From JACVRW01 sp963813495 (GTDB taxonomy: Bacteria; Actinomycetota; Thermoleophilia; Solirubrobacterales; Thermoleophilaceae), in contig CAWEZC010000005.1 in assembly GCA_963813495.1 (NCBI GenBank), forward strand, positions 62,001-126,000: DNA of 64,000 nt, written 5' to 3'. A program made the translations under genes and the position numbers. The notes under the pieces were generated by a model. The model searched no databases and was not told where the DNA came from. It saw nothing but the letters and a program-made list of their open reading frames with translations. This document shows positions 10,845-20,125 of the stretch, one piece after another. Within the stretch, counting starts at the first letter, position 1, and each line of letters begins with the position of its first letter.

Positions 10845-12794
10845 ATGGCAGTGGTGATCGGCAGCGCTCTGGACAAGGACATGGCGGGCTCGCCGTTGTT
10901 CCGCGGCGTCTCGTTCAAGCTCGAGCGCGGCGACCGCATGACGCTGGCGGGCCGCAATGGGGCGGGCAAGACCACGCTCCTGCGCATGGTGGCGGGCGAA
11001 ACCGGGATCGACGGCGGCGAACTCGTTTTCGAGAAGGGCGCGCGCGTGGCGCTGCACGACCAGCGCCCGCCGCGCGAGCGCGAGCTCAGCCTGCGCGACT
11101 ACGTGCTCTCGGGCTGCCGTGACCTCGTCGCCCTCGAGGAGCAGCTACGGGCGCTCGAGACTGCGATGGCCGAGCGGCCGGAGGACACCGCACTGCTCGA
11201 CCGCTATGCGCGCGCCCAGAGCCGCCTCGAGCACGCCGGCGGCTGGAACTGGCGCGAGCGTGCGCTCGGGCCGCTGCACGGGCTGGGATTCTCCGACGAC
11301 CAGCTCGACCGCCGCCTGGCCAGCTTCTCGGGCGGAGAGCTCACACGCGCCTCGCTCGCGCGCGCTCTCGCCGGCGATCCCGACCTGCTTCTACTCGACG
11401 AGCCCACCAACCACCTGGACATCAGCTCCCTCGAATGGCTGGAGGGATACCTCACGGAGCTCGACGCCGCGGTGATCCTGGTGGCCCACGACCGCTGGTT
11501 CCTGGAGGCCGTGGGCACCTCGGTGCTGGAGCTGGAGGCGGGGCGCTCGCGCTTCTTTCCCGGCACCTGGCACGCCTGGCGCAAGGAGGCCGCCGCACGC
11601 GACATCCAGCTCGGCAAGGCGATCGAGAAACAGCAGGCCGAGATCGCGCGCATGGAGCGATTCATCGAGCGCTTTCGCTACAAGGCAACCAAGGCCCGCC
11701 AGGCGCAGTCACGGGTGAAGAAGCTGGACAAGATGGAGCGGATCGAGCGCGATCCGAGCGACAACCGCTCACTGGGCTTCTCGTTCGGCGCCGCAGAGCG
11801 CACCGGCCGGGTGGTGCTCGATCTGGAGGATGCGCGGCTCGAGGTGCCGGGGCGCACCCTGCTCGAGGACGGCGACTTCTGGCTCGAGCGCGGCGAGCAC
11901 GTGTCGCTCGTGGGGCCAAACGGCGCCGGCAAGACCACCCTGATCGACGCCCTCGCCGGGCGCCGCGCGCTCGAGGCCGGGCGGCTGCGCAGCGGCCACA
12001 ACGTGCAGCTCGGCTACCTCAGCCAGCATGCCGAGGAGCTGGGCGCGCGCGGCACCGTGCTGGAGGCCGCGCAACGGGCCACCGGGCTTACACCCAACAG
12101 GGCCCGGGCGCTGCTCGGCCGCTTCCTGTTCAGCGGCGAGGAGGCCGAAAAGCCGCTGGACGGCCTCTCCGGCGGCGAGCGCCGCCGCGTCTCGCTGGCC
12201 ATCCTCGTGAGCTCGGGCGCCAACGTGCTGATCCTGGATGAGCCCACCAACCACCTGGATCTCGACGCCCGCGAGGCGCTGGAGGACGCCCTCGGCGCGT
12301 TCGACGGGGCGCTCCTGCTCGTCTCGCACGACCGCGCCCTGCTCGATGCCGTGGGCACCCGCACCGTGGCGCTCGAGGACGGCCGGCTGCGCAGCTACGA
12401 GGGCGGCTGGGCGGAGTACTCGCGGGTGCGCGAGGAGCGCCGCGAGGCGGCCGCCGGCGCGCGCACGAGAGCCCGTAGCGAGCGCGCGGCACGGCGGCGG
12501 GACGCGGGCGCCAACGGAGACTCAGATGGCGTGGCGCGGTCGCCCCGGCCGAGCCGCGCAGGCTCCACCGGGTCGCGGGCGGCGGGCCCGTCGAAGAACG
12601 CGCTCAAGCGCATCGCACAGCTGGAGCGCGATGTCGAGAAGGCCGAGAAGGAGCTGGCCGCACTCGAGGACGAGCTCGCCGACCCCACGCAGTGGAGCAG
12701 CCCCAGCAGCAGCGAGCGCGCCACCAGCCGCCACGCCGAAGCCAAGCAGGCCGTCGAGCGGGCCTACGCCGCGTGGGAGCAGGCGACGCGCTAG
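10845..12794 (+). CDS. ABC-F family ATPase (ribosome-associated type)
   Basis: Soluble duplicated ABC ATPase, about 649 residues, without membrane domains. Module 1 has Walker A GRNGAGKTT and signature FSGGELTRASLA; module 2 has GPNGAGKTT and LSGGERRRVSLA; both carry the LDEPTNHLD Walker B typical of ABC-F. The basic interdomain linker (RFRYKATKARQAQSRVKKLD) and a C-terminal coiled coil after a charged low-complexity stretch are as in EttA/Uup/Vga-like translation factors. It likely binds the ribosomal E site. I start at ATG 10845 (MAVV, the usual ABC-F beginning); GTG 10830 is possible. Its stop shares a CTAG with the convergent phoD gene. Confidence 0.9.
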   Translation: MAVVIGSALDKDMAGSPLFRGVSFKLERGDRMTLAGRNGAGKTTLLRMVAGETGIDGGELVFEKGARVALHDQRPPRERELSLRDYVLSGCRDLVALEEQLRALETAMAERPEDTALLDRYARAQSRLEHAGGWNWRERALGPLHGLGFSDDQLDRRLASFSGGELTRASLARALAGDPDLLLLDEPTNHLDISSLEWLEGYLTELDAAVILVAHDRWFLEAVGTSVLELEAGRSRFFPGTWHAWRKEAAARDIQLGKAIEKQQAEIARMERFIERFRYKATKARQAQSRVKKLDKMERIERDPSDNRSLGFSFGAAERTGRVVLDLEDARLEVPGRTLLEDGDFWLERGEHVSLVGPNGAGKTTLIDALAGRRALEAGRLRSGHNVQLGYLSQHAEELGARGTVLEAAQRATGLTPNRARALLGRFLFSGEEAEKPLDGLSGGERRRVSLAILVSSGANVLILDEPTNHLDLDAREALEDALGAFDGALLLVSHDRALLDAVGTRTVALEDGRLRSYEGGWAEYSRVREERREAAAGARTRARSERAARRRDAGANGDSDGVARSPRPSRAGSTGSRAAGPSKNALKRIAQLERDVEKAEKELAALEDELADPTQWSSPSSSERATSRHAEAKQAVERAYAAWEQATR

Positions 12795-14386
12795 TCGAGC
12801 AGGCTCGGCTGGCCGCGGGCGATCCTGTACGCGAAGCGGTTGTCGGGCAGCGCGGTGCGCGAGCGGCGCTTGACGCTGTCCACTCGCCGCAGAGTGCAGC
12901 TGAACCCCTTCTGCGTGGCGGTGACCAGCCCGTAGCCGTGGTGATCGAAGTCGGCGTCGACCGCCCACGGGTTGGTGCTGCGCAGGAGATCGATGATCGA
13001 CTCGGGCGTCTGAGGATCGGCCGGGTTGGCGCCCGGCAGCACTCCGCCGCCGCCCTCGCCAAGCCCCGGCGAGGTGATCGAGCCGCCCACGAACTCCGTG
13101 GCCACGGGCTTGGTGTCGTCGTTGTTCACCCGCACGTCGCCGGCCACGAAGGTGTGGATGTCGCCGGTCACGAAGACCACGTCCTTCACCTTCTTGCGGC
13201 GCACGTGCTCGAGCAGATCGCGCCGCTCCTGGGGGTAGCCCTGCCAGGAGTCGAAGCCGATGTAGCGGCCGCCGGGGTAGATCGTTGGCATCACCATGAC
13301 CTGGTTGGCGAGCACCTTCCAGGCGGCCCGCGACGAGCTGAGCCGCTTCTTCACGAAGCCGAGCTGGCCCCCGCCGAGGAAGGAGCGCGGCTGTTCGAGC
13401 TCGGCGCAGGGGTCTCCGAGCTGCTGGTCGCCACAGGGCTGATCGTTGCGGTACTGGCGCTGGTCGAGCAGAATCAGGTCGACGGTCCGGCCGAAGCGCA
13501 GCGCCTTGTATATGCGGTCGGTTCCGCGCTTGACCCGGAACGTCGGCATGCTCTCGAAGTAGGCCTGATACGCAGCCGCGCGACGGGCGTCGCTGTAGCG
13601 CTTCTCAGGCGTGAGGCCACCGCTCGGGCCGGCCGCCCCGACGTAGTTGTCCACCACCTCGTGGTCATCCCAGATGGAGATCATCGGGAAGCGCGCGTGC
13701 ATCTTGCGCAGCGGCGCCTCCGTGCGGTAGAGCGCGTACTTGGCCCGGTACTGCTCGAGCGTCTCGGAATAGCCGATCGGGTCGGTGCGCACGCCGGCGT
13801 AGGCGTCGCCGGGCGCGTAGTAGGCCTCGGCATAGATGTAGTCACCGAGGTTGACCACGAAGTCGATGTCCTCTTCGGCCAGCAGCGAGTGTGCGTTGAA
13901 GTAGCCGAAGGTGTACTCCTGGCAGGAGAAGAAGGCGAACCGCACCGGCTCGCGCGAGTCGGGCGGCAGCGCCGTGCGAAAGCGGCCGATCGGGCTGTTC
14001 TCGTTGCGGGTCGAGAAGCGGTACCAGTACTCCTCGTGCGCCTTGAGCCCCGCCACCCTGGCCTTGACCGAGTGCCCCACGCCGGGTGAGGTCTTTACCA
14101 GGTCGCGCGACACCACCTTGCGAAAGCCCCGGTCGCGCGCCACCTCGAGCTCCACGGTGCCCGTGCCCTCGACGTCGGCCAGGCGGGTCCAGAGGGTGAT
14201 CGAGTCGGGCGCCGGATCGCCGGAGAGCACACCCTCGGCAAAGCGCCCGCCGCGCAGACTCGGCTTGCCGCGGGGCTTGGCCGCCAGCGCGTCCGGCCCC
14301 GTCGCGGCGGTGGCGAGCGCGAGGCCGCTGGCCCCGGCGATGAAGCCGCGGCGTGAGAGTGCGAGTCCGGGCAAGGCGGCGCTCAC
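12791..14386 (-). CDS. phoD: PhoD-like alkaline phosphatase, Tat-exported
   Basis: Secreted phosphodiesterase/monoesterase of the PhoD family using Fe and Ca. The 531 residues begin with a twin-arginine signal (SRRGFIAGASGLALATAATG). An N-terminal Ig-like PhoD domain follows (FAEGVLSGDPAPDSITLWTR). The metallophosphatase core has FFSCQEY, NLGDYIYAE, IWDDHEVVDN and VFVTGDIHTF, which supply the metal-binding Cys, Asp, Asn and His residues. It would release phosphate from organic esters outside the cell. No Pho box was recognised upstream. Confidence 0.92.
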   Translation of the reverse strand: MSAALPGLALSRRGFIAGASGLALATAATGPDALAAKPRGKPSLRGGRFAEGVLSGDPAPDSITLWTRLADVEGTGTVELEVARDRGFRKVVSRDLVKTSPGVGHSVKARVAGLKAHEEYWYRFSTRNENSPIGRFRTALPPDSREPVRFAFFSCQEYTFGYFNAHSLLAEEDIDFVVNLGDYIYAEAYYAPGDAYAGVRTDPIGYSETLEQYRAKYALYRTEAPLRKMHARFPMISIWDDHEVVDNYVGAAGPSGGLTPEKRYSDARRAAAYQAYFESMPTFRVKRGTDRIYKALRFGRTVDLILLDQRQYRNDQPCGDQQLGDPCAELEQPRSFLGGGQLGFVKKRLSSSRAAWKVLANQVMVMPTIYPGGRYIGFDSWQGYPQERRDLLEHVRRKKVKDVVFVTGDIHTFVAGDVRVNNDDTKPVATEFVGGSITSPGLGEGGGGVLPGANPADPQTPESIIDLLRSTNPWAVDADFDHHGYGLVTATQKGFSCTLRRVDSVKRRSRTALPDNRFAYRIARGQPSLLD

Positions 14387-14425
14387 CCTATACGCGCTCC
14401 GGCGACGGCGCCAGCGCCGTTAACG

Positions 14426-15058
14426 TCAAATTCCCAGTTCGTCCGCGTAGTGATCGCGGTAGTCGGCCCTCGTCTCGAGCACGTTGTCGACGTAGGCGCG
14501 GGTCTCCGGGAAGGGCACGTGCTTCGAGGACTCGAAGCTCTCCGCCCCGCCAGCCTCCGCCACCCAGGAGTCGACGTTCGTGATGCCCGCGTTGTAGGCC
14601 GCCAGCGCAGCCTCCTCGTCACCCTCGTAGTGGTCGAGCAGGTAGCGCAGGAAGAAGGCGCCGTAGGCGATGTTGATCTGCGGTGTGGCCAGATCCGCCT
14701 GGGTGAAGCGCACGCCGCCTGAGTTCTTGGCGATGAACTCTGCGGTGTCGGGCGTGATCTGCATCAGGCCGCGGGCTCCCGCATTCGACGTCTGATCGCG
14801 GAAGCGCGACTCCTCGTAGATCACGGCGGCGATCAGCGCGGCGTCGAGGTCCTTGTCCGAGGCCTGCTGGCGGATGATGTCGTCGTGCTTGAGCGGCAGC
14901 GTGATCTCCCGCACCGCCTCGCCCAGCGGCCCCACGCCCGCCACCACGGCGGCGAGGACAGCCGCCGATACCGCCCCCGCCACGAGCAGGCGTGCGCGCC
15001 GGCGTCGTGTCCGGGCGCGAGAGGGCCGGCGTGCCATGCGAGCGGCTTGAGAGCTCAT
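14426..15058 (-). CDS. Lytic transglycosylase (SLT/GEWL fold), membrane-anchored
   Basis: A 210-residue protein with a very basic N-terminus and one transmembrane helix (about residues 25-45), then a Slt70-type catalytic domain. The catalytic Glu sits in AAVIYEESRF, followed by GARGLMQITPDTAEFIA and the closing AALAAYNAGITNVDSW, the classical SLT motifs. It cleaves peptidoglycan glycan strands non-hydrolytically at the outer face of the membrane. Its ATG overlaps the coaE stop (ATGA), so it is translationally coupled to an rpsA-coaE transcript, an odd pairing that may only reflect genome compaction. Confidence 0.9.
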   Translation of the reverse strand: MSSQAARMARRPSRARTRRRRARLLVAGAVSAAVLAAVVAGVGPLGEAVREITLPLKHDDIIRQQASDKDLDAALIAAVIYEESRFRDQTSNAGARGLMQITPDTAEFIAKNSGGVRFTQADLATPQINIAYGAFFLRYLLDHYEGDEEAALAAYNAGITNVDSWVAEAGGAESFESSKHVPFPETRAYVDNVLETRADYRDHYADELGI

Positions 15059-15654
15059 GAGGTGGTGTCCTCGAGTCTTGCAAGTACGCGGGACAGCGTC
15101 TGCCTCAACTCACCCGGCGTGCCGTCGTTGCGCACGGCAAAGTCCGCTTTTTGCGCCTTCTGCTCCTGAGACAGCTGGCGCCCGGCACGCTCCGAGACGG
15201 CCGCATGGCCGCGAGCGGCCGCGCGGCGCTCGCGCACATCCTCGTCGGCGACGATGGCGATCGTCGCGTCGAAGACCGCTTCCATACCCGACTCGAACAG
15301 CAGGGGCACCTCTACCACCGCCACCGGCGGGACGGGCGACAGCGCCTCTACTTCCATCCTCCAGTCCGCCACCCGCGCGCCCACCCGAGGCCAGAGCACT
15401 CCCTCGAGCCAGTTGCGCGCCTCGTCGTCGCCGAACACCCGCTCGGCGATGGCGCTGCGGTCGAGTGTGCCTCCGGGAGCGACCTCGTGGCCCAGCCGCT
15501 CGATCACCTGGTCGCGCAGCTCGTCCGTGGCCAGCAGGTCGTGCACCACGGCATCGGTCGAGAGCGTGGCCGCGCCAAGCTCCGCCAGGGCACGCAGGGC
15601 CTCGGACTTCCCGGATCCCAGCCCGCCCGTTAGACCGACGAATGGGACGCTCAT
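15055..15654 (-). CDS. coaE: Dephospho-CoA kinase (CoaE)
   Basis: Last step of CoA synthesis: ATP phosphorylates the 3'-OH of dephospho-CoA. The 199 residues have the P-loop GLTGGLGSGKS at the N-terminus, STDAVVHDLL (the DAD-like substrate motif), and VEVPLLFESGM followed by the lid Arg residues. Length equals that of stand-alone CoaE. An ATG at 15654 is preceded by GGGAG with a six-base spacer, a fair ribosome site, so I treat it as its own gene although the frame is open through into rpsA upstream. The stop overlaps the transglycosylase start. Confidence 0.9.
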   Translation of the reverse strand: MSVPFVGLTGGLGSGKSEALRALAELGAATLSTDAVVHDLLATDELRDQVIERLGHEVAPGGTLDRSAIAERVFGDDEARNWLEGVLWPRVGARVADWRMEVEALSPVPPVAVVEVPLLFESGMEAVFDATIAIVADEDVRERRAAARGHAAVSERAGRQLSQEQKAQKADFAVRNDGTPGELRQTLSRVLARLEDTTS

Positions 15655-15697
15655 CAGCTGCTCCCGGATCCCTGACCGGGCCGCGGCCCGCCGGGGA

Positions 15698-17265
15698 CTA
15701 CTCCGCGGGCTGCTCTTCGGCCGCCGGCGACTCGGCGGGAGTGCGGCGTCGGCCTCCGGCTCGGCGTCGGCCTCCGGCTCGGCGTCGCGCTCTGCCTCTG
15801 GCTCGCCCTCGGGCGCCGACTCCGTGTCCGCCTCTGCCTCGGCCGGGGGGGCCTCGTCAGGAACGTCAGCGGCCGGAGCATCAGCGGCCGGAACGTCAGC
15901 GGCCGGAGCGTCAGCAGCCGGAGCGTCAGCGGCCGGAGCGTCGCCCTCAGGCGCCGGCTCTTCCGCCCCGGCCGGCGCGTCGCTGGTCTGGACGCCCGAC
16001 AGGGCGGCGCGCAGGTCGTCGGCGCCGCTCACCTGCGGCCCGGCGAACACGTCCTCCGAGAGGCCGAGGTCCGGCACGTCGCCGATCTCCTCGGCGGCGC
16101 CGGCAGCGGCTGCACCGGCAGCCGCGGCGGACTTGATGTGCGCCAGCTGCTCCTCGACCCGCTTGACCGAAAGCGACAGGCGACGGCGCTCGGAGTCGAT
16201 CTCGAGGATCTTCACGCGCACGTCCTGGCCCGGCTCCACGATCTCACGCGGGTTCTCGACGTGATGGTGGGCGAGCTCGGAGATGTGCACGAGGCCCTCG
16301 ACCCCGTCCATGATCTCCACGAACGCACCGAAGGTCACGACCTTGGTGACCTTGCCCTCGAGCTCGTCCCCGATGCGGTAGGTATCGATGACGCGCTGCC
16401 ACGGATCCTCCTGGGTCTGCTTGAGGCCCAGGGAGATGCGCTGGCGGTCGCGGTCGATGTCGAGCACCTTGACCGGAACGACGTCGCCGATCGAGAGGAT
16501 CTCGGAGGGGTGGTTGACGTGCGACCAGGACAGCTCGGAGATGTGGATCAGACCGTCGATGCCGTCGAGGTCCACGAACGCGCCGAAGTCCACGATGTTG
16601 GAGATCGCGCCCTCCACGACCATGCCCGGCTGCAGGCGGTCGAGGATCTGCTGGCGCACCTCCTTGCGCTCCTCCTCCAGCACCGCGCGGCGCGACAGCA
16701 CCACGTTGTTGCGCGAGCGGTTGAGCTCGATGACCTTGCACTCGATCTTGGTCCCCAGGAACTCGTCGAGGTTCTGAACGCGCCGGATGTCGACCAGCGA
16801 AGCGGGCAGGAAGCCGCGCACTCCGAGGTCGATGATCAGGCCGCCCTTGACGACCTCGATCACGGTGCCCTCGACGGGCTCGCCGGACTCGGCCGCGGCC
16901 TCGATCTTGCGCCAGGCCTTCTCGAAGCGGGCGCGCTTCTTGGAGAGGATGAGCCGCCCGTCCTGGTCCTCCTTGGTGAGGACGAGGGCGTCGACTTCCT
17001 CGTTGAGCTCCACCTCGTCGTGAGGATCCACCGACTTGCGGATCGAGAGCTCATTCATGGGAATGACGCCCTCGCTCTTGTAGCCGATGTCGACCAGGAC
17101 CTCGTCCTGATCGATGCGCACGACCTTCCCGGACACCACGTCGCCCTCGTCGAACGGGACGATGGTGGCGTCGTAGTTGGGGACTATCTGGCCGTCGATC
17201 TCGAGCAGGAGTCCGCCCGAGCCCTCAACGGTCTGAGGTGGAGTAGCAGTCTGTAGTTCCGGCAC
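15698..17265 (-). CDS. rpsA: Ribosomal protein S1 (RpsA), apparent frame slip near its 3' end
   Basis: Four S1 RNA-binding domains (roughly residues 38-107, 125-190, 211-280 and 298-367), e.g. VVEGAISNIVDFGAFVDLDG and LEGKVTKVVTFGAFVEIMDG, then an acidic Ala/Pro/Glu-rich tail. It binds mRNA on the 30S subunit. The start is GTG 17265 (PELQTATPPQ follows), although the frame is open to 17445. Read straight, the frame continues past 15698 into coaE. Near 15725-15760 the tail abruptly becomes Arg/Ser/Pro-rich, while another frame gives AESPAAEEQPAE then a TAG at 15698-15700. I therefore infer a one-base loss (or two-base gain) in rpsA; corrected length is about 522 residues. Confidence 0.85.
15745..15780. 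repeat. 18-bp tandem repeat in the rpsA acidic tail
   Basis: Two perfect copies of an 18-base unit (15745-15762 and 15763-15780), followed by a degenerate third, encoding EADAEP-type repeats. The inferred rpsA frame slip lies immediately beside it, so slippage during replication, or a sequencing or assembly error, is plausible. Confidence 0.8.
15871..15945. repeat. 15-bp tandem repeat (five units) in the rpsA tail
   Basis: Five 15-base units of the form GGCCGGAGCGTCAGC, each with at most a few substitutions, run without gaps. On the coding strand they encode AADAP/AADVP pentapeptides in the disordered C-terminal extension of S1. Copy number is likely to vary between strains. Confidence 0.85.
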
Positions 17266-17347
17266 TGGGGCGACAAGCCTAGCGATATGCGCGTCGAGTG
17301 GCCTCTCCCCGGAAAGGCGGCCCCTGCTGAGTACCCTGCGCAGAGCC

Positions 17348-18475
17348 ATGCCAGTTCGACGCACCCTGCGCGGGCCCGACCGCACCCCCCTTGCGGGGGA
17401 CTTCGACGTCCTTGTCTGCGGCGCGAGCTTCGCCGGCCTGGCCATCGCGCGCGAGTTGTCGGGCAGCGGCGCGCGCGTGCTGGTGCTCGACCGCTACGAG
17501 ATCGGAGAGCGCCAGACCTCGGCCTGTGGCATTCCCACACAGTGGTTGCGAGTGATGGGGCTGATGGGCTCTCATCGCCAGACCTTCGGCCGCCTGGTGC
17601 TGCATACGCCGCACGGCACCTCGCGCTTCGAGCTGCCCTGGACCTTCTCCACCTTCGACTACCCGGAGCTGTGCCGGCTGCTCTGGGAGCAGTCCGACGC
17701 GGACTTCGAGACCGCCAAGGTCGACGGCCGCAGCGGCGACACGATCCACACCGATCGCGGCGACGTCAGCGCGCCGCTGATCGTCGACGCGCTCGGCTGG
17801 CGCCGGGTTCTCGGCAGCGGCTACCAGCCGCCCGACGCCCCTCTCTCGCGCGGGCTCGAGGTGCATCCCGGCGGCAGCGGAGACGAGATGGAGCTCTGGA
17901 TCGACCGCCGCTACGTGCCCGCCGGCTACGGCTGGAGCTTTCCCGCGGGCGAGGAGCTGCGCATCGGGGTGGGCTCGTTCGACCCCCGCTTCCACGTCAA
18001 GGACACCACGGTGCTGCTGGCCGAAGACCTGGAGCGCGACCCGGTGCGCTACCAGGGCAACTGGATTCCCCACAAGCTGCGCGCCGCCACCGACGACGGC
18101 ATCTTCTTCTGCGGCGACTCCGCCGGCCACTGCCTGCCGCTGACCGCGGAGGGAATCCGCACCGCGTTGTACTTCGGCATCGCCTGCGGGCGCGAGCTGC
18201 GCGCGGTGGTGGAGGGGCGCCAGAGCACGGCGGAGGCGCTCGTGCGCTACGGCGACTTCTCCGCCTCCCACGCGTGGAAGTTCAACTGCATGCTCGCAGC
18301 CCAGCGGGCCGTGCCGCGGGTGCCCCCTCGGGTCCTGAACCGCGCCGTGGGCGCGATGTCCTGGCGGCGCTTCGTCGACTGGTCTTTCGGGCACTACCTG
18401 TCGATCGCGCCGCCCGCGTTCGCCGGGACGGCGCCGCGTGCGGCGGCCCGGGCTGCCGAGCGGCTCGCCGCGTAG
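17348..18475 (+). CDS. Geranylgeranyl-reductase-family FAD oxidoreductase
   Basis: A 375-residue flavoprotein with an N-terminal FAD-binding Rossmann motif (DVLVCGASFAGLAIARELSG...VLVLDR) and the second FAD site FFCGDSAGHCLPLTAEGIR near residue 255, the pattern of GGR-type reductases that saturate isoprenoid chains of lipids or quinones. The PYGWSFP-like substrate motif appears as GYGWSFPAGEE. It is probably peripheral to the membrane. The ATG at 17348 follows TACCCT by about 10 bases, so a leaderless or very short-leader transcript is possible. It is divergent from rpsA. Related halogenases and hydroxylases share the fold, so the substrate is uncertain. Confidence 0.8.
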   Translation: MPVRRTLRGPDRTPLAGDFDVLVCGASFAGLAIARELSGSGARVLVLDRYEIGERQTSACGIPTQWLRVMGLMGSHRQTFGRLVLHTPHGTSRFELPWTFSTFDYPELCRLLWEQSDADFETAKVDGRSGDTIHTDRGDVSAPLIVDALGWRRVLGSGYQPPDAPLSRGLEVHPGGSGDEMELWIDRRYVPAGYGWSFPAGEELRIGVGSFDPRFHVKDTTVLLAEDLERDPVRYQGNWIPHKLRAATDDGIFFCGDSAGHCLPLTAEGIRTALYFGIACGRELRAVVEGRQSTAEALVRYGDFSASHAWKFNCMLAAQRAVPRVPPRVLNRAVGAMSWRRFVDWSFGHYLSIAPPAFAGTAPRAAARAAERLAA

Positions 18476-18499
18476 GCGGCGGTCGAAGCCGCGCGACCC

Positions 18500-19207
18500 C
18501 TAGCCGGTGCAGGCCTTAGACAACGGCACCACCACGAACTCCTCTTGGTCGGCGTGCAGCGGCTGCGGGTTCTCCTTGCACCAGGCGGCCGCGCCGATGG
18601 CCTCCACCACACGCGCGCGGAAGCGGTAGCCGCTCACGAGCTCGCGGTCGCCGTAGACGCCGCTCGAGCTGCCCTGCCGGGCCAGGCAGGTGAAGACCGT
18701 CGCGCCGCTCTCCTGACGCCCCCGGATCGGCCGGCAGCCGGTCTCGCCGGCGGGCCCCTTCAGATCGCCCGCGCGCACGCGGCGCTCGTAGTCGGCGCCC
18801 ACCGCGGCCTCCAGGTCGCTCACCTGGAGCGGCAGCGGGAGCGTGGCCCGGCGCGGCCGCTGCTCCTGGACCAGCTCCAGTCGTATGCGCTCGAGGTTGG
18901 CCGCCGCGGCCCGACGCTGGTTCTCGCGGTTCTCGCCGGCGTTTTCGAGAGCGGGCGGGACGAGCAGCGCGAGCAGCGCGGCGGCCGCGAGCAGCGCGGC
19001 ACCGAGAGCCACCTTCCCCCCTCGCGGCAGGACCCGCCAGATGCGGCCGGGGAGGCTGAGAAAACCGGGCAGCGGGCGGTGGCGCGCCTCCTCGGCTGAC
19101 CCCCGGCCCGAGATCGCGGCTCGCTCGGCGTGCTGCGCGAAGATCTCGCGCACCTCGGAGCGGGTGTGCTCCCCGCCACTCGACCAGGGATCGTTCGCTC
19201 GTCCCAT
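18500..19207 (-). CDS. Hypothetical single-pass membrane protein
   Basis: A 235-residue protein: a charged cytoplasmic N-terminus of about 65 residues (SEVREIFAQHAERAAISGRG), one transmembrane helix (about 67-87, VALGAALLAAAALLALLVPPA), then an outer domain with four cysteines (TGCRPI, VFTCLAR, AWCKENP, KACTG) likely forming disulfides. No family recognised. It starts three bases after the end of the beta-keto acid cleavage gene and may ride on the same transcript, but nothing links it to that pathway. Confidence 0.6.
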   Translation of the reverse strand: MGRANDPWSSGGEHTRSEVREIFAQHAERAAISGRGSAEEARHRPLPGFLSLPGRIWRVLPRGGKVALGAALLAAAALLALLVPPALENAGENRENQRRAAAANLERIRLELVQEQRPRRATLPLPLQVSDLEAAVGADYERRVRAGDLKGPAGETGCRPIRGRQESGATVFTCLARQGSSSGVYGDRELVSGYRFRARVVEAIGAAAWCKENPQPLHADQEEFVVVPLSKACTG

Positions 19208-19210
19208 CTC

Positions 19211-20125
19211 TCATGTTGTACCGAGCCCGAGCAGCGAGCGCGCCTCGTCCGCATCGGCCGGCCGGCGGTCGAGCAGCGGCGCGAGCGTGACCGCCTTCTC
19301 CACCAGCTCGGCGTTCGACTCGGCGCGCCTGTCTGCGCTCACACGCAGGTTGTCCTCCAACCCCACTCGCATGTGGCCCCCCAGCATCAGGGCGGTGGCG
19401 GCCAGGTGGAACTGCCCCGGGTAGCCCACGCCGGCGGCCGACCAGGTGAAGCGGTCCCCGCCGAACAGGGAGACCGCCGTCCGGTGCATGTGGACCAGCT
19501 GCTCGATCGAGGCGGCGTTGGCTCCGAGCACGCCCAGCACGAACTGCACGTGAAAGGGAAAGTCGACCAGATCCTGCTCGGCCAGGTAATGGAGGTTGTA
19601 GAGGTGGCCCACGTCGTACACCTCGTACTCCGGCTTGGTGCCCGCGTCGCGGAAGAGCTCGGACAGCCGCTGGATGTCGTTGAAGGTGTTGCGAAAGACG
19701 TAGTCGCGCGTCGACTCGAGGTACTCGATCTCCCAGTCGGCCATCTCGGGCCGGTGGCGGGCCTGGAAGATCCCGAAGTTGAAGCTGCCGCAGTTGAAGG
19801 TGGCCATCTCCGGCCGGCATTCGGTGACCACCCGGGCGCGTTCCTCGATCGTCATCCCCACGCCGCCTCCGCTGGTGGGCTGGGCGATCGCGTCACAGCG
19901 CTCGCCGATCCCGGCCAGGACCTCGCGAAACAGCCCGAGGTCGGCCGCCGGCTTCCCCGTGTCGGGCTCGCGCACGTGCACGTGCACGATCGCTGCCCCG
20001 GCGGCGCTGGCCGCGGCGGCCGAATCCACGATCGCCTCGGGAGTGACGGGGATGGCCGCGCTCTGGCCGGGCACGCTCATGCCGCCGGTGAGAGCGCACG
20101 AGAGGAACACGGGCTCCAGGCTCAC
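19211..20125 (-). CDS. Beta-keto acid cleavage enzyme (BKACE, DUF849/Kce-like)
   Basis: Zn-dependent TIM-barrel enzyme that condenses a beta-keto acid with acetyl-CoA and splits it into acetoacetate and a new CoA ester. The 304 residues show the zinc ligands in VHVHVREPDTGKP (about residue 45), the SGGGVGMTIEER and PEMATFNCGSFNFG segments, and the GGHMRVGLEDNLRV motif holding the catalytic Glu/Asp region. The GTG start at 20125 overlaps the MFS stop (GTGA). Within the operon it would supply CoA-linked end products without a CoA ligase. BKACE substrates vary widely and cannot be predicted by eye. Confidence 0.9.
   Translation of the reverse strand: MSLEPVFLSCALTGGMSVPGQSAAIPVTPEAIVDSAAAASAAGAAIVHVHVREPDTGKPAADLGLFREVLAGIGERCDAIAQPTSGGGVGMTIEERARVVTECRPEMATFNCGSFNFGIFQARHRPEMADWEIEYLESTRDYVFRNTFNDIQRLSELFRDAGTKPEYEVYDVGHLYNLHYLAEQDLVDFPFHVQFVLGVLGANAASIEQLVHMHRTAVSLFGGDRFTWSAAGVGYPGQFHLAATALMLGGHMRVGLEDNLRVSADRRAESNAELVEKAVTLAPLLDRRPADADEARSLLGLGTT

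Noticed and set aside
12692..14089. 465-residue plus-strand open frame
   Set aside because: Antisense to the PhoD-like gene, with the same mirror composition.
15055..17265. Genuine S1-CoaE fusion protein
   Set aside because: The joining segment is out of character, an alternative frame stops properly, and coaE has its own start and ribosome site.
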